Assembly: GCA_902598405.1 (NCBI GenBank)
Contig: CACKBQ010000003.1
Location: 1-64,000, forward strand
Direction of reading: 5' to 3'
DNA from: an uncultured Pelagibacteraceae bacterium
Lineage (GTDB): Bacteria; Pseudomonadota; Alphaproteobacteria; Pelagibacterales; AG-422-B15
DNA: 64,000 nt
The first letter of the stretch is position 1; the number at the start of each line of letters is the position of its first letter. A program made the translations under genes and the position numbers. This document shows, piece by piece, positions 1 to 11,205 of this stretch. The notes beneath the pieces are model-generated. The model saw only the letters and a program-made list of their open reading frames with translations. It was not told where the DNA came from and did not search any database.

Positions 1-952
1 GAGATTTAAACCACTCATCCTTTGGAAGTATACAAATTGAAGTACAAGATCTGGTCTCTGGATCTTTAGCTAGAAATTCAAAATTATCATGCTTATCAAT
101 CCAATTATTAACTAATTTTAAATTTGTTTCTGATATATCAATTAATTTATTTAAACCGCCTAACTCTAAGCCCCAATTAAGGGAATTTAATACATCTTCA
201 ACACTGATCATGGATGGAGTGTTTATTGTTGCTCCAGAAAATATTCCTGAAATTAATTTTTGATTATTTGCTAGACGAAATATTTTAGGGATAGGCCATG
301 GTGGTGTGAAAGTTTCAAGTCGTTCAACTGCACGAGGTGATAAAATCAACATACCATGGGCAGCTTCGCTTCCTAAAACTTTTTGCCATGAGTAAGTAAT
401 CACATCTAATTTATGCCAATCCATGTGCATTGAAAATACTGCAGATGTGGCATCACATATTGTTAATCCTTTTCTTTGATCACTTATCCAATCAGTATTT
501 TTTATTCTTACTCCTGCGGTAGTACCATTCCATGTAAAAACAATATCGTTGTCAGGATTGCTATCAGAAAAATCAGGAAGTTCCCCATATTCCGCTTTAA
601 TTAACTTTTTATCTTTTAGAGGCAGTTGTTCTCCTGCGTCTATATTCCAGTCATGACCAAAATTTTCCCATGAATAAACTTCAACTCCTCTTTGACCAAG
701 CATACACCACATAGCCATTTCAACAGCGCCAGTATCAGACGCAGGAACAATACCAATTAAGTAGTCATCAGGAATTTCCAACAGTTGTCTTGACTTATCA
801 ATTACCTCTTGAAGTTTTTTAACAGCTGCGCCAGATCTGTGAGACCTTGAAAGAGCTGCATTTTTTAAATTATCAAACGACCATCCTGGAGGTTTGGCGC
901 AGGGACCGGATGAAAAATAAGGATAATGAGGCTTCTGAGCGGGCTTTTCCAT
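1..952 (-). CDS. serC: Phosphoserine aminotransferase, 3' end cut by window edge
   Basis: PLP-dependent transaminase that converts 3-phosphohydroxypyruvate and glutamate to phosphoserine in serine biosynthesis. It reads without a stop from ATG at 952 to the window edge (317 codons), so the C-terminus is missing. The N-terminal FSSGPCAKPPGW and SRSHRS segments and the PLP-lysine motif SWQKVLGSEAAHGML (K191) match the alphaproteobacterial/archaeal branch of SerC rather than the E. coli branch. It lies four bases after the stop of the DUF1015 gene and is probably cotranscribed with it. In many alphaproteobacteria serA follows, but that would be outside the window. Confidence 0.93.
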   Translation of the reverse strand, partial: MEKPAQKPHYPYFSSGPCAKPPGWSFDNLKNAALSRSHRSGAAVKKLQEVIDKSRQLLEIPDDYLIGIVPASDTGAVEMAMWCMLGQRGVEVYSWENFGHDWNIDAGEQLPLKDKKLIKAEYGELPDFSDSNPDNDIVFTWNGTTAGVRIKNTDWISDQRKGLTICDATSAVFSMHMDWHKLDVITYSWQKVLGSEAAHGMLILSPRAVERLETFTPPWPIPKIFRLANNQKLISGIFSGATINTPSMISVEDVLNSLNWGLELGGLNKLIDISETNLKLVNNWIDKHDNFEFLAKDPETRSCTSICILPKDEWFKS

Positions 953-956
953 TAAA

Positions 957-2171
957 TTAAATATCCATAAGCAAATTAACCAAGCCATCAGCAGGCTTCG
1001 GATCAAAGTAAGTTGACTTTTTAGGGACAATCTTACCCTTGTCTGCGATGGACATTATCTTTTTCATCGGTAAAGGGCAAATAAAAAATCCTATATCTGC
1101 CACACCTTTATCCACTTCATTTGCCAATTTTTTATGATCAAATTTACCTGGAATATTCGACAAATTTACTAAAGAACAATTACATTGTTTTTTAATGATA
1201 CTATTTATCATTATTTTCTCAACTATGTCAGTGTCAGTTTCATATTTAGTATAGAGTTTTTTATTTGATATGAGTGAAACATTGTACCAAGTTTTATTTA
1301 AATATATCATCACACTGCCTGGGTCACACGGATTCTTAAATTTTAATTTTTTTTCTAGCTTAAACTTTTTCTTTAAGGCCTGAATTATTTTTTGTTGATT
1401 AAAATTTTTAAATTTAGCTAATCGATGAAAGCTCAATATATTTACAGAATGCTCATCAAATATTGCCGCAAGAAGGTTTATTTTTTCTTTTTTATTTTTA
1501 TTAAGATTTTTCTTTTTGTTTAAATTTTCAATAGCGGAGTACCTGTGATGCCCATCAGCAATATAAAATTTTTGAATTTTTGATAATTTCTTTCTCAAAG
1601 ATCGAATTTCATTTTTTTCACTTACTTTCCAAAGAGATCTGGTTGTACCGCCTGGCGACTTAAATTTATAAAGAGGTTTTTTTCTTTCGTATTTTTTAAA
1701 ATCAATGTGTCTGCTATTTTGATTTTTATAGGATAAATAAACTGGACCTATTTGCATTTTTGTGTGTTCAATTGTTTCCATGATAGAATTCGATCGTGCT
1801 TTGAATATTGCTTCATGTTTCAGAATTTTATTATTCCCTTCCTCGAACTCTATTGATGCAACTATACCAAACTGCTTCTTATTATATTTATCTAAACAAT
1901 ATACATAAAAACATTCTTCCTTCTCCTGAAAAATAATATTATTCTTTATCATAGACTCTAAGTGCTCGTATGCGTGCTTTTTTGAATTTTTTTTGGTAAT
2001 GTTAGGGTAAAATGCTTTTGGGCTTACTACGTTTAAGAAATTATATTCTGACTCTTTTAAAATTTTATTTAGCTGTTTGTTCGTTAAATTATCAAAAGTT
2101 GGCAATACCACTTCCTCTACTCTTTTCTGTAAAGGCCTAAAGGCTTTGAATGGTTTTATTGATAAGGTCAT
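957..2171 (-). CDS. DUF1015 family protein
   Basis: 404-residue soluble protein of the DUF1015 family, recognised from the N-terminal IKPFKAFRP segment and the central ADGHHRYSA motif (residues 205-213), the most conserved part of the family. No signal peptide or membrane segment is visible. The family often neighbours serA and serC, and here serC follows after four bases. A role linked to serine metabolism is therefore plausible, but its biochemical activity is not known to me. It is rich in lysine and AT-rich codons like its neighbours. Family assignment is firm; function is open. Confidence 0.85.
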   Translation of the reverse strand: MTLSIKPFKAFRPLQKRVEEVVLPTFDNLTNKQLNKILKESEYNFLNVVSPKAFYPNITKKNSKKHAYEHLESMIKNNIIFQEKEECFYVYCLDKYNKKQFGIVASIEFEEGNNKILKHEAIFKARSNSIMETIEHTKMQIGPVYLSYKNQNSRHIDFKKYERKKPLYKFKSPGGTTRSLWKVSEKNEIRSLRKKLSKIQKFYIADGHHRYSAIENLNKKKNLNKNKKEKINLLAAIFDEHSVNILSFHRLAKFKNFNQQKIIQALKKKFKLEKKLKFKNPCDPGSVMIYLNKTWYNVSLISNKKLYTKYETDTDIVEKIMINSIIKKQCNCSLVNLSNIPGKFDHKKLANEVDKGVADIGFFICPLPMKKIMSIADKGKIVPKKSTYFDPKPADGLVNLLMDI

Positions 2172-2221
2172 ATTTATTTATTTGATAAAACGCTGATTAA
2201 GTAGGGTATTTATATGTATAT

Positions 2222-2233
2222 TTTATGCATAAA
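2222..2233. other. Perfect 12-bp palindrome in divergent intergenic region
   Basis: TTTATGCATAAA is perfectly self-complementary. It lies in the 165-bp gap between the divergent DUF1015 and rplU genes, about 50 bp upstream of the DUF1015 start. It could be an operator half-shared by the two promoters, but AT-rich palindromes of this length also arise by chance. Confidence 0.25.
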
Positions 2234-2273
2234 TCTCGCAGATTTTAAGTTTTTTTATCTGAAATTATGGCTA

Positions 2274-2301
2274 TTGACATAAGAAAAGTGACGTTTATAT
2301 T
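2274..2301 (+). promoter_or_regulatory. Sigma-70-type promoter of rplU-rpmA
   Basis: A perfect -35 box TTGACA (2274-2279) is followed, after 16 bp, by the -10 box TATATT (2296-2301). The predicted transcript would start near 2308, giving a leader of about 29 nt before the rplU ATG at 2337. This is the best-matching housekeeping promoter I see in the window, as expected for a ribosomal protein operon. Confidence 0.65.
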
Positions 2302-2336
2302 CAGGCCACTTTTAATATCAAATAGTAATTTCTATT

Positions 2337-2771
2337 ATGTTTGCGATTATTTCAACTGGCGGAAAGCAGTATAAAGTTAGCGAAAACACTATGTTGAGTG
2401 TGAGCAAAATTGATGGCAAAGATGGTGATAAGATCACTATCGATGATGTCCTTTTCGCTTGTGATAAAGAACAATTTTCTGTGGGATCTCCACAAATCAG
2501 TGGCGCGAAAGTTAATGCTGAAATTATTAAACAAGACAGAGATAGAAAAATTTTAGTATTTAAGAAGAAAAGAAGAAAAAACTATCGAAGACTTAATGGT
2601 CACAGACAGGATATAACGTTTTTAAAAATTAATTCACTTGATATACCTGGATTTACTTCAAAAAAAGCTGTGAAGAAAGCAAGTGATACGAAGTTAGAAA
2701 CTGAAAAGAAAACAGTTACAAAAAAGAAAACTACAGTTAAAAAGAAAACTGTGAAAAAAAAGGATAGCTAA
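2337..2771 (+). CDS. rplU: 50S ribosomal protein L21 with lysine-rich C-terminal tail
   Basis: Large-subunit protein that binds 23S rRNA. The N-terminal [13 protein letters not shown] and the later [14 protein letters not shown] are diagnostic of L21. The core (about residues 1-105) has normal length. A further tail of about 38 residues (from 107) is almost only Lys, Thr, Val and Glu, with repeated TVKKKT units. Such tails occur on L21 of some alphaproteobacteria. First gene of the rplU-rpmA-obg unit; two bases separate it from rpmA. Confidence 0.96.
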   Translation: MFAIISTGGKQYKVSENTMLSVSKIDGKDGDKITIDDVLFACDKEQFSVGSPQISGAKVNAEIIKQDRDRKILVFKKKRRKNYRRLNGHRQDITFLKINSLDIPGFTSKKAVKKASDTKLETEKKTVTKKKTTVKKKTVKKKDS

Positions 2772-2773
2772 TA

Positions 2774-3031
2774 ATGGCAACTAAAAAAGCTGGCGGCTCA
2801 TCGAGAAACGGAAGAGACTCAGCTGGAAGAAGATTGGGTATAAAGAAATACAGTGGTCAAACTGTGATACCTGGTAACATCATAGCTAGACAAAGGGGCA
2901 CTAAATGGCACCCAGGTGATAATGTAGGCCTTGGAAAAGATCATACAATTTTTTCGCTTGTTGATGGCTTTGTAAAGTTTGGTAAGAAAAAAAACGGAAA
3001 AACATTTATTTCTGTTGTTCCCAAACAGTAA
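2774..3031 (+). CDS. rpmA: 50S ribosomal protein L27
   Basis: 85-residue ribosomal protein whose N-terminus reaches toward the peptidyl transferase centre. The [16 protein letters not shown] start and the later [20 protein letters not shown] are characteristic. It has no cleavable N-terminal extension of the Firmicute type, so the Met is followed directly by the functional tail. It lies between rplU and obg, the usual order in bacteria. Confidence 0.97.
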   Translation: MATKKAGGSSRNGRDSAGRRLGIKKYSGQTVIPGNIIARQRGTKWHPGDNVGLGKDHTIFSLVDGFVKFGKKKNGKTFISVVPKQ

Positions 3032-3050
3032 ATCTATATCTTTTTTCTAA

Positions 3051-4040
<990 letters not shown>

Positions 4041-5150
4041 ATGAAATTAGAACAAACAAATAGAATTATTATCAAAATTGGATCTGCACTTCTATTCAAT
4101 GAAACTTCGGGAAGTCTTAATAAAGAATGGCTTAATAGTCTTGCTGAAGATGTTAAATATTTAAGAGAAAATGATAAAGAGGTTATAATTGTTTCTTCTG
4201 GAGCAATTGCGATGGGCGCAAAAGATTTAGATCTTGATATGAAAAATATGAAGATGGATATGAATCAAGCTGTGTCTGCTGTGGGCCAAATACATTTAAT
4301 GGGATCATTTAAGAGTGCGTTTGAAAAAAATGAAATTAAAATTTCACAAATTCTTCTTACCTTAGATGATACTGAACAAAGAAGAAGATCAATAAATGCC
4401 AGAAGAACAATAGATACATTATTAAAATTGGGTATTGTTCCAGTCGTTAATGAAAATGATACAATTGCGACAAGTGAAATAAGATATGGGGACAATGATA
4501 GACTTGCATCAAGAGTGGCTCAAATAACAAGTGCAGATTGTCTTATTTTATTATCTAATATTAATGGCCTTTATTCTGCTGATCCTAGTACTGATGAGGA
4601 TGTAAAATTGATAAATAAGGTAAGTGAAATTGATAAAGATATTGAAAAAATGATTGGGCAATCAATTTCGGATTACGGAAAAGGTGGAATGAAGACAAAA
4701 ATTCAAGCCGCAAAGACAGCTATGCTATCAGGCTGTCACCTAGCAATTACTAATGGTTCTATAATGAGACCTGTAAAGTCTTTATTTGAGGGACGTCCAT
4801 GTACATGGTTTGAACCAACTAAAACCCCCTTGGCAGCACGCAAGCAATGGATCGCGGGAACAATGAAGCCCGTAGGTAAAATAATAATTGATGATGGAGC
4901 TGTTGATGCACTTAAAAAAGGAAGTAGTCTCTTACCGGCTGGTGTAAAGTCAGTAGAGGGGAACTTTGAGAGAGGAGATGTTATTGAAGTATTGTCGTCT
5001 GATCAAAATAAAATAGGCATAGGGTTAGCAGGTTACGCTGCAGAAGAAAGTATTAAAATTATGGGACACAAAAGTGATGAAATAGCTAACATTCTAAGTT
5101 ACTCTTACAGAGAAGAAATGATACATAAGGACGATTTAGTTTTGATATGA
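4041..5150 (+). CDS. proB: Glutamate 5-kinase
   Basis: Catalyses ATP-dependent phosphorylation of glutamate, the first step of proline synthesis. The amino-acid-kinase domain (about residues 8-260) shows IIKIGSALL, VSSGAIAMGA and NENDTIAT. A PUA domain follows (about 275-350), as in the long form of the enzyme. It abuts obg and overlaps proA by four bases (ATGA), so ProB and ProA are probably translationally coupled. Confidence 0.96.
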   Translation: MKLEQTNRIIIKIGSALLFNETSGSLNKEWLNSLAEDVKYLRENDKEVIIVSSGAIAMGAKDLDLDMKNMKMDMNQAVSAVGQIHLMGSFKSAFEKNEIKISQILLTLDDTEQRRRSINARRTIDTLLKLGIVPVVNENDTIATSEIRYGDNDRLASRVAQITSADCLILLSNINGLYSADPSTDEDVKLINKVSEIDKDIEKMIGQSISDYGKGGMKTKIQAAKTAMLSGCHLAITNGSIMRPVKSLFEGRPCTWFEPTKTPLAARKQWIAGTMKPVGKIIIDDGAVDALKKGSSLLPAGVKSVEGNFERGDVIEVLSSDQNKIGIGLAGYAAEESIKIMGHKSDEIANILSYSYREEMIHKDDLVLI

Positions 5151-6403
5151 GTATTGAATTAGAATTAGAAAAGATGGGTGAAAACAGTGTTAGGGCCTCA
5201 AAAGACATTAGGTCTTTGAACGAAAGAGATAAAAATAATATTTTAAAATCAATTATTGTAAGTTTAGAAAAGAATAAAAAAAATATTCTAAATGCTAATT
5301 CATTAGATATTAGTAACTCTGAAAATAGTCTTTCAAAAGCAATGGTTGATCGACTTATGCTAGATGACGAACGATTTGATGGAATATTGTCGTCAATTGA
5401 AAATGTTATTTCTTTAAAAGATCCAGTTGGAAACAAACTTTATTCTAATAAACGGCCAAATGGAATGTTAGTTGAAAGAGTGTCTGTTCCTCTTGGTGTT
5501 ATTGGAATTATTTATGAAAGCAGACCAAACGTTACAGTTGATGCAACAGTTTTATGTCTAAAAGCTGGCAATAGTGTAATACTAAGAGGAGGATCTGAGT
5601 GCTTTAACACTAACTCAGAAATGGTAAAATCGATACAAGGGGCTTTAAAGGAAAATTCTGTTAGCGAACATATTGTTCAATATGTAAGCACCACAGATAG
5701 AGCGGCAGTAGATTACATGCTTGCTAAAATGGGAAAATATATTGATGTTGTAGTACCTAGAGGCGGTAAAGGTTTAGTAAAAAAAGTTCAAGACACCGCA
5801 AAAATACCTGTTATTGGACATCTCGATGGAATATGTCACTTATATGTTGATGAAACATCAGATACAGAAATAGCAAGCAAAATCGTAGAAAATGCAAAAT
5901 TGAGAAGAACTGGAATTTGTGGTGCAGCTGAAACTATATTAATTGATGAAAACTGTGTCGACACTCATTTACCAAAAATTATTACTGATTTAATTAATGG
6001 GGGCTGTGAAGTAAGAGGAGATAATGTATGTATGAAAATCTCAGACAAAGTTCTAAAAGCATCCGAAGAAGATTGGGGTACAGAATATTTAGATGCAATA
6101 ATATCTATAAAGACTGTTAAAGGGGTAGATGAAGCAATAGAACATATTGCTACATATGGATCAGGTCATACAGAGAGTATTATTTCTGAAGATAAAGAGA
6201 AAGTTGAAAAGTTTTTAAATACCGTAGGTAGTGCAATTGTTATGCATAATACCTCAACCCAATTTGCAGATGGAGGTGAATTTGGTTTAGGTGCTGAAAT
6301 AGGAATTGCTACCGGCAAATTGCACGCCAGAGGGCCAGTTGGATTAGAAGGGCTGACAACTTATAAATATATAGTGAGAGGAAATGGGCAGGTTAGACCG
6401 TAA
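5147..6403 (+). CDS. proA: Gamma-glutamyl phosphate reductase
   Basis: NADPH-dependent reduction of glutamyl-5-phosphate to the semialdehyde, the second step of proline synthesis. The 418-residue length is typical. The catalytic cysteine lies in RRTGICGAAET (C258), and the ESRPNVTVDA segment is family-specific. Start codon overlaps the proB stop by ATGA; the proA stop is followed immediately by the nadD ATG. Confidence 0.97.
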   Translation: MSIELELEKMGENSVRASKDIRSLNERDKNNILKSIIVSLEKNKKNILNANSLDISNSENSLSKAMVDRLMLDDERFDGILSSIENVISLKDPVGNKLYSNKRPNGMLVERVSVPLGVIGIIYESRPNVTVDATVLCLKAGNSVILRGGSECFNTNSEMVKSIQGALKENSVSEHIVQYVSTTDRAAVDYMLAKMGKYIDVVVPRGGKGLVKKVQDTAKIPVIGHLDGICHLYVDETSDTEIASKIVENAKLRRTGICGAAETILIDENCVDTHLPKIITDLINGGCEVRGDNVCMKISDKVLKASEEDWGTEYLDAIISIKTVKGVDEAIEHIATYGSGHTESIISEDKEKVEKFLNTVGSAIVMHNTSTQFADGGEFGLGAEIGIATGKLHARGPVGLEGLTTYKYIVRGNGQVRP

Positions 6404-6961
6404 ATGAAAATTGGCATTTTAGGAAGTTCATTTAATCCAGCACATTTAGGACATTTAAAATTATCAGACAAGGCAATTCAAATTTTTGATCTTGATGAAG
6501 TCTGGTGGATGATCACAAAGCAAAATCCATTGAAGGAAAAAGATAATTATATGTCATTTAAAGAAAGAAATAATCAAGCAAAAAAACTAATAGGCAATAA
6601 CAATATTAAACTGAAATTTTTTGAGGATATTACTAACTCAAATTATTTAATTGATAATTTGAAATATATCAAATCTAACTTTACCGAGGATGAGTTCATA
6701 TTTTTAATGGGTAGCGACTCTTTTGAAGAAATGGATAAATGGAAAAATTATTTAGATATTTTTAATCAAATGCCTATTGCTGTATTTAATCGTAATGAAA
6801 AATTATATAATCCACTTACTTCTATAGTTGCAGAAAAATTTAAAAACAACCAAATAAAATTGTCTGATGCAAAGTTGATATTTACCAAATCACCTGCTTG
6901 GATATTTATTCGTGACTTCAATGTAAGTGAGTCATCAACTGCTATTAGAAATAATAAATGA
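6404..6961 (+). CDS. nadD: Nicotinate-nucleotide adenylyltransferase
   Basis: Makes nicotinate adenine dinucleotide from NaMN and ATP during NAD synthesis. The nucleotidyltransferase motif GSSFNPAHLGHL is at residues 7-18 and the closing SSTAIR motif lies near the C-terminus (about 176). The order proA-nadD-rsfS-rlmH is common in alphaproteobacteria. It overlaps rsfS by ATGA. Confidence 0.95.
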   Translation: MKIGILGSSFNPAHLGHLKLSDKAIQIFDLDEVWWMITKQNPLKEKDNYMSFKERNNQAKKLIGNNNIKLKFFEDITNSNYLIDNLKYIKSNFTEDEFIFLMGSDSFEEMDKWKNYLDIFNQMPIAVFNRNEKLYNPLTSIVAEKFKNNQIKLSDAKLIFTKSPAWIFIRDFNVSESSTAIRNNK

Positions 6962-7281
6962 CTCAAATACTAAAAAAAATATTAAATGATTTAGAGGACA
7001 ATAAGGCTCTGGATATAGTCTCAATAGATATATCTAAAAAAACTTCACTAGCTGACCACCTAGTATTTGCAACTGGAACATCAAATAGACATATAAACGC
7101 GATTTCCCAATCAGTTCATAAAATGCTTAAAAGTCTAAATATTACACTGCCATCAATTGAGGGAAACCAAGACAGTGGCTGGATAGTAATTGATAGTGGT
7201 GACGTTATTATACATTTATTCAAAGATGAAATTAGAAAATTTTATAACTTAGAAAATATGTGGTCCGCAGAAATTGAATAA
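6958..7281 (+). CDS. rsfS: Ribosomal silencing factor RsfS
   Basis: Small protein that binds L14 on the 50S subunit and blocks joining to 30S when nutrients are low. At 107 residues it matches the family. Recognisable segments are DIVSIDISKKTSLADHLV, FATGTSNRH and GWIVIDSGDVIIHLF. It is translationally coupled to nadD and precedes rlmH by 11 bases. Confidence 0.95.
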   Translation: MTQILKKILNDLEDNKALDIVSIDISKKTSLADHLVFATGTSNRHINAISQSVHKMLKSLNITLPSIEGNQDSGWIVIDSGDVIIHLFKDEIRKFYNLENMWSAEIE

Positions 7282-7292
7282 TTGATCCTTAA

Positions 7293-7727
7293 ATGAAAAT
7301 TGAAATTCTACATTTTGATAAATTTAAATTTGATCATGAAGAACAACTTCATGATATTTATATAAAACGTATTTCACAGTTTAGAAATATTATAACTGAT
7401 ATAAAAACAGTAAAAATTAACAATAAAGGAATTGAAAATAGAATAGTTAAAAAGAAGGCCAATGAGTGTTTTGTAAGCCTTGACGAGAAAGGTGAGCATT
7501 TTTCAACTGAGGACTTAAAAGTATTCTTATTTAATAATAATTTCAAAAACTTGAAATTTATTGTTGGCAGTACTGATGGTATTCAGAAAGGTATACTAGA
7601 AAAAAGTAATAAGGTAATTTCCTTGAGTAAAATGACATTAACGCACTCATTTGCACTAATAATTTTATTAGAACAAATATATAGATCTGCTACTATTGTA
7701 TCTAATCATCCATATCATAGAGTTTAA
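7293..7727 (+). CDS. rlmH: 23S rRNA (pseudouridine1915-N3)-methyltransferase RlmH
   Basis: SPOUT-class methyltransferase that modifies pseudouridine 1915 in helix 69 of 23S rRNA. The C-terminal knot carries FIVGSTDGI, SLSKMTLTHSFA and the ending SNHPYHRV, which are strongly conserved. The length of 144 residues is close to the usual 155. It sits between rsfS and ctpA; the envC gene that many alphaproteobacteria carry here is absent. Confidence 0.92.
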   Translation: MKIEILHFDKFKFDHEEQLHDIYIKRISQFRNIITDIKTVKINNKGIENRIVKKKANECFVSLDEKGEHFSTEDLKVFLFNNNFKNLKFIVGSTDGIQKGILEKSNKVISLSKMTLTHSFALIILLEQIYRSATIVSNHPYHRV

Positions 7728-7729
7728 AA

Positions 7730-8878
7730 ATGAAAATTTTGTTTATTACGCTATCATTTATTATATCACTTTTTAGCTTTAATTATATCTCTGCAAATAA
7801 CCAAGACCTTTATAAAAAATTGGATGTCTTTGGGGATGTTTTTGACATTATAAAAAGTAATTATGTCGAGGATATAAATGACGAAAAGGTAATTGAATAC
7901 GCAATTAACGGTATGCTTCAATCATTGGATCCATTTTCAAGCTATATGGATTCAGAAATTTATACTGATATGCAAGAAGAAACTAAAGGCGAATTTGGAG
8001 GACTTGGAATTGAGGTAACAATGGAAAACGGGTATGTAAAAGTAATTTCCCCAATTGATGACACTCCGGCTGCGAGAGCAGGAATGCGCCCTGGTGATTA
8101 TATTACACATATTGATGAAATTGACGTGCTTGGATTGACACTAAGTGAAGCCGTTGAGCTTTTGCGAGGGCCTGTAGGTAAATCATTAACGATAAAAGTG
8201 GTTAGAATCGGAGAAGAAGACCCCATAGATGTGACATTAAAAAGGGCGGTTATAACTGTACAAGCAGTAAAATTTAAGGCTGAGGGTAACATTGGATACA
8301 TAAGATTAATATCATTCAGCGAACAAGCCGATAAAGGCATTAGAAATGCTGTAAAAGAATTATCAAACAGTATCGGAAAAAATAATATTGAGGGCTACAT
8401 AATTGATTTAAGGAATAATCCTGGTGGCTTATTGGATCAATCGGCAAAAGTTACAAATAACTTCCTAAAATCTGGTGAAATTGTATCAATAAAGGGAAGA
8501 GATAAAAATGATATATCAAGATTTACAGCGTCAGGTGGGGACATTGCTAACGATAAGCCAATTATTGTTCTTATAAATCAGGGATCCGCATCAGCATCCG
8601 AAATTGTTGCGGGTGCGCTTCAAGATCATAAACGCGCAATTATTCTTGGAGAACAATCATACGGAAAGGGATCAGTTCAAACGATCTTTCCATTAAAAGA
8701 CTCAAGTGCTATCAGAATGACAACAGCGCTTTATTATACGCCCTCTGGTGACTCTATTCATAGAGTTGGAATAACTCCAGATATTGAAGTTGAATATATT
8801 TACGATGAGGACGAAGAAACCGATAATCAATTAAATTATGCTCTAGATCTTTTTGATAAAGAAAAGATGTTTGAATAA
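7730..8878 (+). CDS. ctpA: C-terminal processing peptidase (S41 family)
   Basis: Periplasmic serine protease that trims C-termini of envelope proteins. A signal peptide covers about residues 1-22. A PDZ domain (about 90-165, with GLGIEV and PAARAGMRPGD) precedes the peptidase core. The Ser/Lys dyad lies in GSASASEIVAGALQDHKRA (286-290) and GEQSYGKGSVQ (K313). The length is 382 residues. Two bases separate it from rlmH and 27 from rppH. Confidence 0.95.
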   Translation: MKILFITLSFIISLFSFNYISANNQDLYKKLDVFGDVFDIIKSNYVEDINDEKVIEYAINGMLQSLDPFSSYMDSEIYTDMQEETKGEFGGLGIEVTMENGYVKVISPIDDTPAARAGMRPGDYITHIDEIDVLGLTLSEAVELLRGPVGKSLTIKVVRIGEEDPIDVTLKRAVITVQAVKFKAEGNIGYIRLISFSEQADKGIRNAVKELSNSIGKNNIEGYIIDLRNNPGGLLDQSAKVTNNFLKSGEIVSIKGRDKNDISRFTASGGDIANDKPIIVLINQGSASASEIVAGALQDHKRAIILGEQSYGKGSVQTIFPLKDSSAIRMTTALYYTPSGDSIHRVGITPDIEVEYIYDEDEETDNQLNYALDLFDKEKMFE

Positions 8879-8905
8879 AATTAATATTTTCAGCAACAGA
8901 ACAGA

Positions 8906-9376
8906 ATGGATCAAAAACCAAGGTATAGAAGAGGAGTTGGAATGATCATTCTCAATTCTAAGAATCAAATTTTTATTGGACAAAGATTTGATAAAGATAA
9001 ATCAGCTTGGCAGATGCCACAAGGTGGAATTGATAAAGCAGAAAGCCCTGCAAAAGCTGTTATACGAGAAATGAAAGAGGAAACTGGAATTAAAAAAAAT
9101 TATAAAATTATATATAAAAGTAAAACTTGGTATTTTTATAAACTTCCTTCTTATTTAAGAAAAAAACTTTGGAAAGGTAGATTTATTGGTCAAAAACAAA
9201 AATGGTTTATAATAAGATTTACCGGAAAAGATGAAGATATAAATATTAAAACAAAGAAACCAGAATTTAAGAAATGGGAATGGTCTACACAAGATAAAAT
9301 ACTTAAAAAAATCGTTCCCTTTAAAAGAAAACTTTATACAAACATATTTAAAGAAATTAATAATATTGATATTTAA
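8906..9376 (+). CDS. rppH: RNA pyrophosphohydrolase
   Basis: Nudix hydrolase that removes pyrophosphate from 5' ends of mRNA and thereby starts decay. The Nudix box runs from G40 to I62 (G-x5-E-x7-REMKEETGI). The N-terminal YRRGVGMIILN and the WQMPQGGID segment are typical of RppH/IalA. Its stop codon shares the palindromic TTAA with the stop of the convergent atpC, so no terminator fits between them. Confidence 0.93.
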   Translation: MDQKPRYRRGVGMIILNSKNQIFIGQRFDKDKSAWQMPQGGIDKAESPAKAVIREMKEETGIKKNYKIIYKSKTWYFYKLPSYLRKKLWKGRFIGQKQKWFIIRFTGKDEDINIKTKKPEFKKWEWSTQDKILKKIVPFKRKLYTNIFKEINNIDI

Positions 9377-9759
9377 TTTAAAAGAAGTTTTAAACTATCA
9401 ATTTTTTTCTGAATTTTCATTTTTTGAGTCTCATCAGCGGTCTCAAGAGCTGAAGAATAATTCTCAATTTTATCATTAATAAAGTCATTATTCAAAGCAG
9501 CTTCTTCATCCAAACCCACAGCTATAACAAGTAGCTCGTTGTTAGAGAATTTAATAAAGCCCTCTTCAACAAACAATGATTGTATTTGATCTGAATTAGT
9601 TACTTTTATGATTCCTGGCCTAAGAGAGGTAATAATATTTGAGTGATTTGGAAGCACTCCAAGATCACCTTCCGCACCAGGTAAGACAACCATTTGAGCA
9701 TCACCCTCAAGGTATATTTTTTCAGGCGTTACTAATTTATAGTTAAATTGATCAGACAT
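9373..9759 (-). CDS. atpC: ATP synthase F1 epsilon subunit
   Basis: 128-residue epsilon subunit of the rotor stalk. The N-terminal beta-sandwich shows YKLVTPEKIYLEGDAQMVVLPG and GDLGVLPNHS. The C-terminal helices are present but short, as in other alphaproteobacteria. It is the last gene of atpHAGDC, five bases after atpD, and its stop overlaps the rppH stop on the other strand. Confidence 0.96.
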   Translation of the reverse strand: MSDQFNYKLVTPEKIYLEGDAQMVVLPGAEGDLGVLPNHSNIITSLRPGIIKVTNSDQIQSLFVEEGFIKFSNNELLVIAVGLDEEAALNNDFINDKIENYSSALETADETQKMKIQKKIDSLKLLLN

Positions 9760-9764
9760 TCAAG

Positions 9765-11201
<1,437 letters not shown>

Positions 11202-11205
11202 TTAA

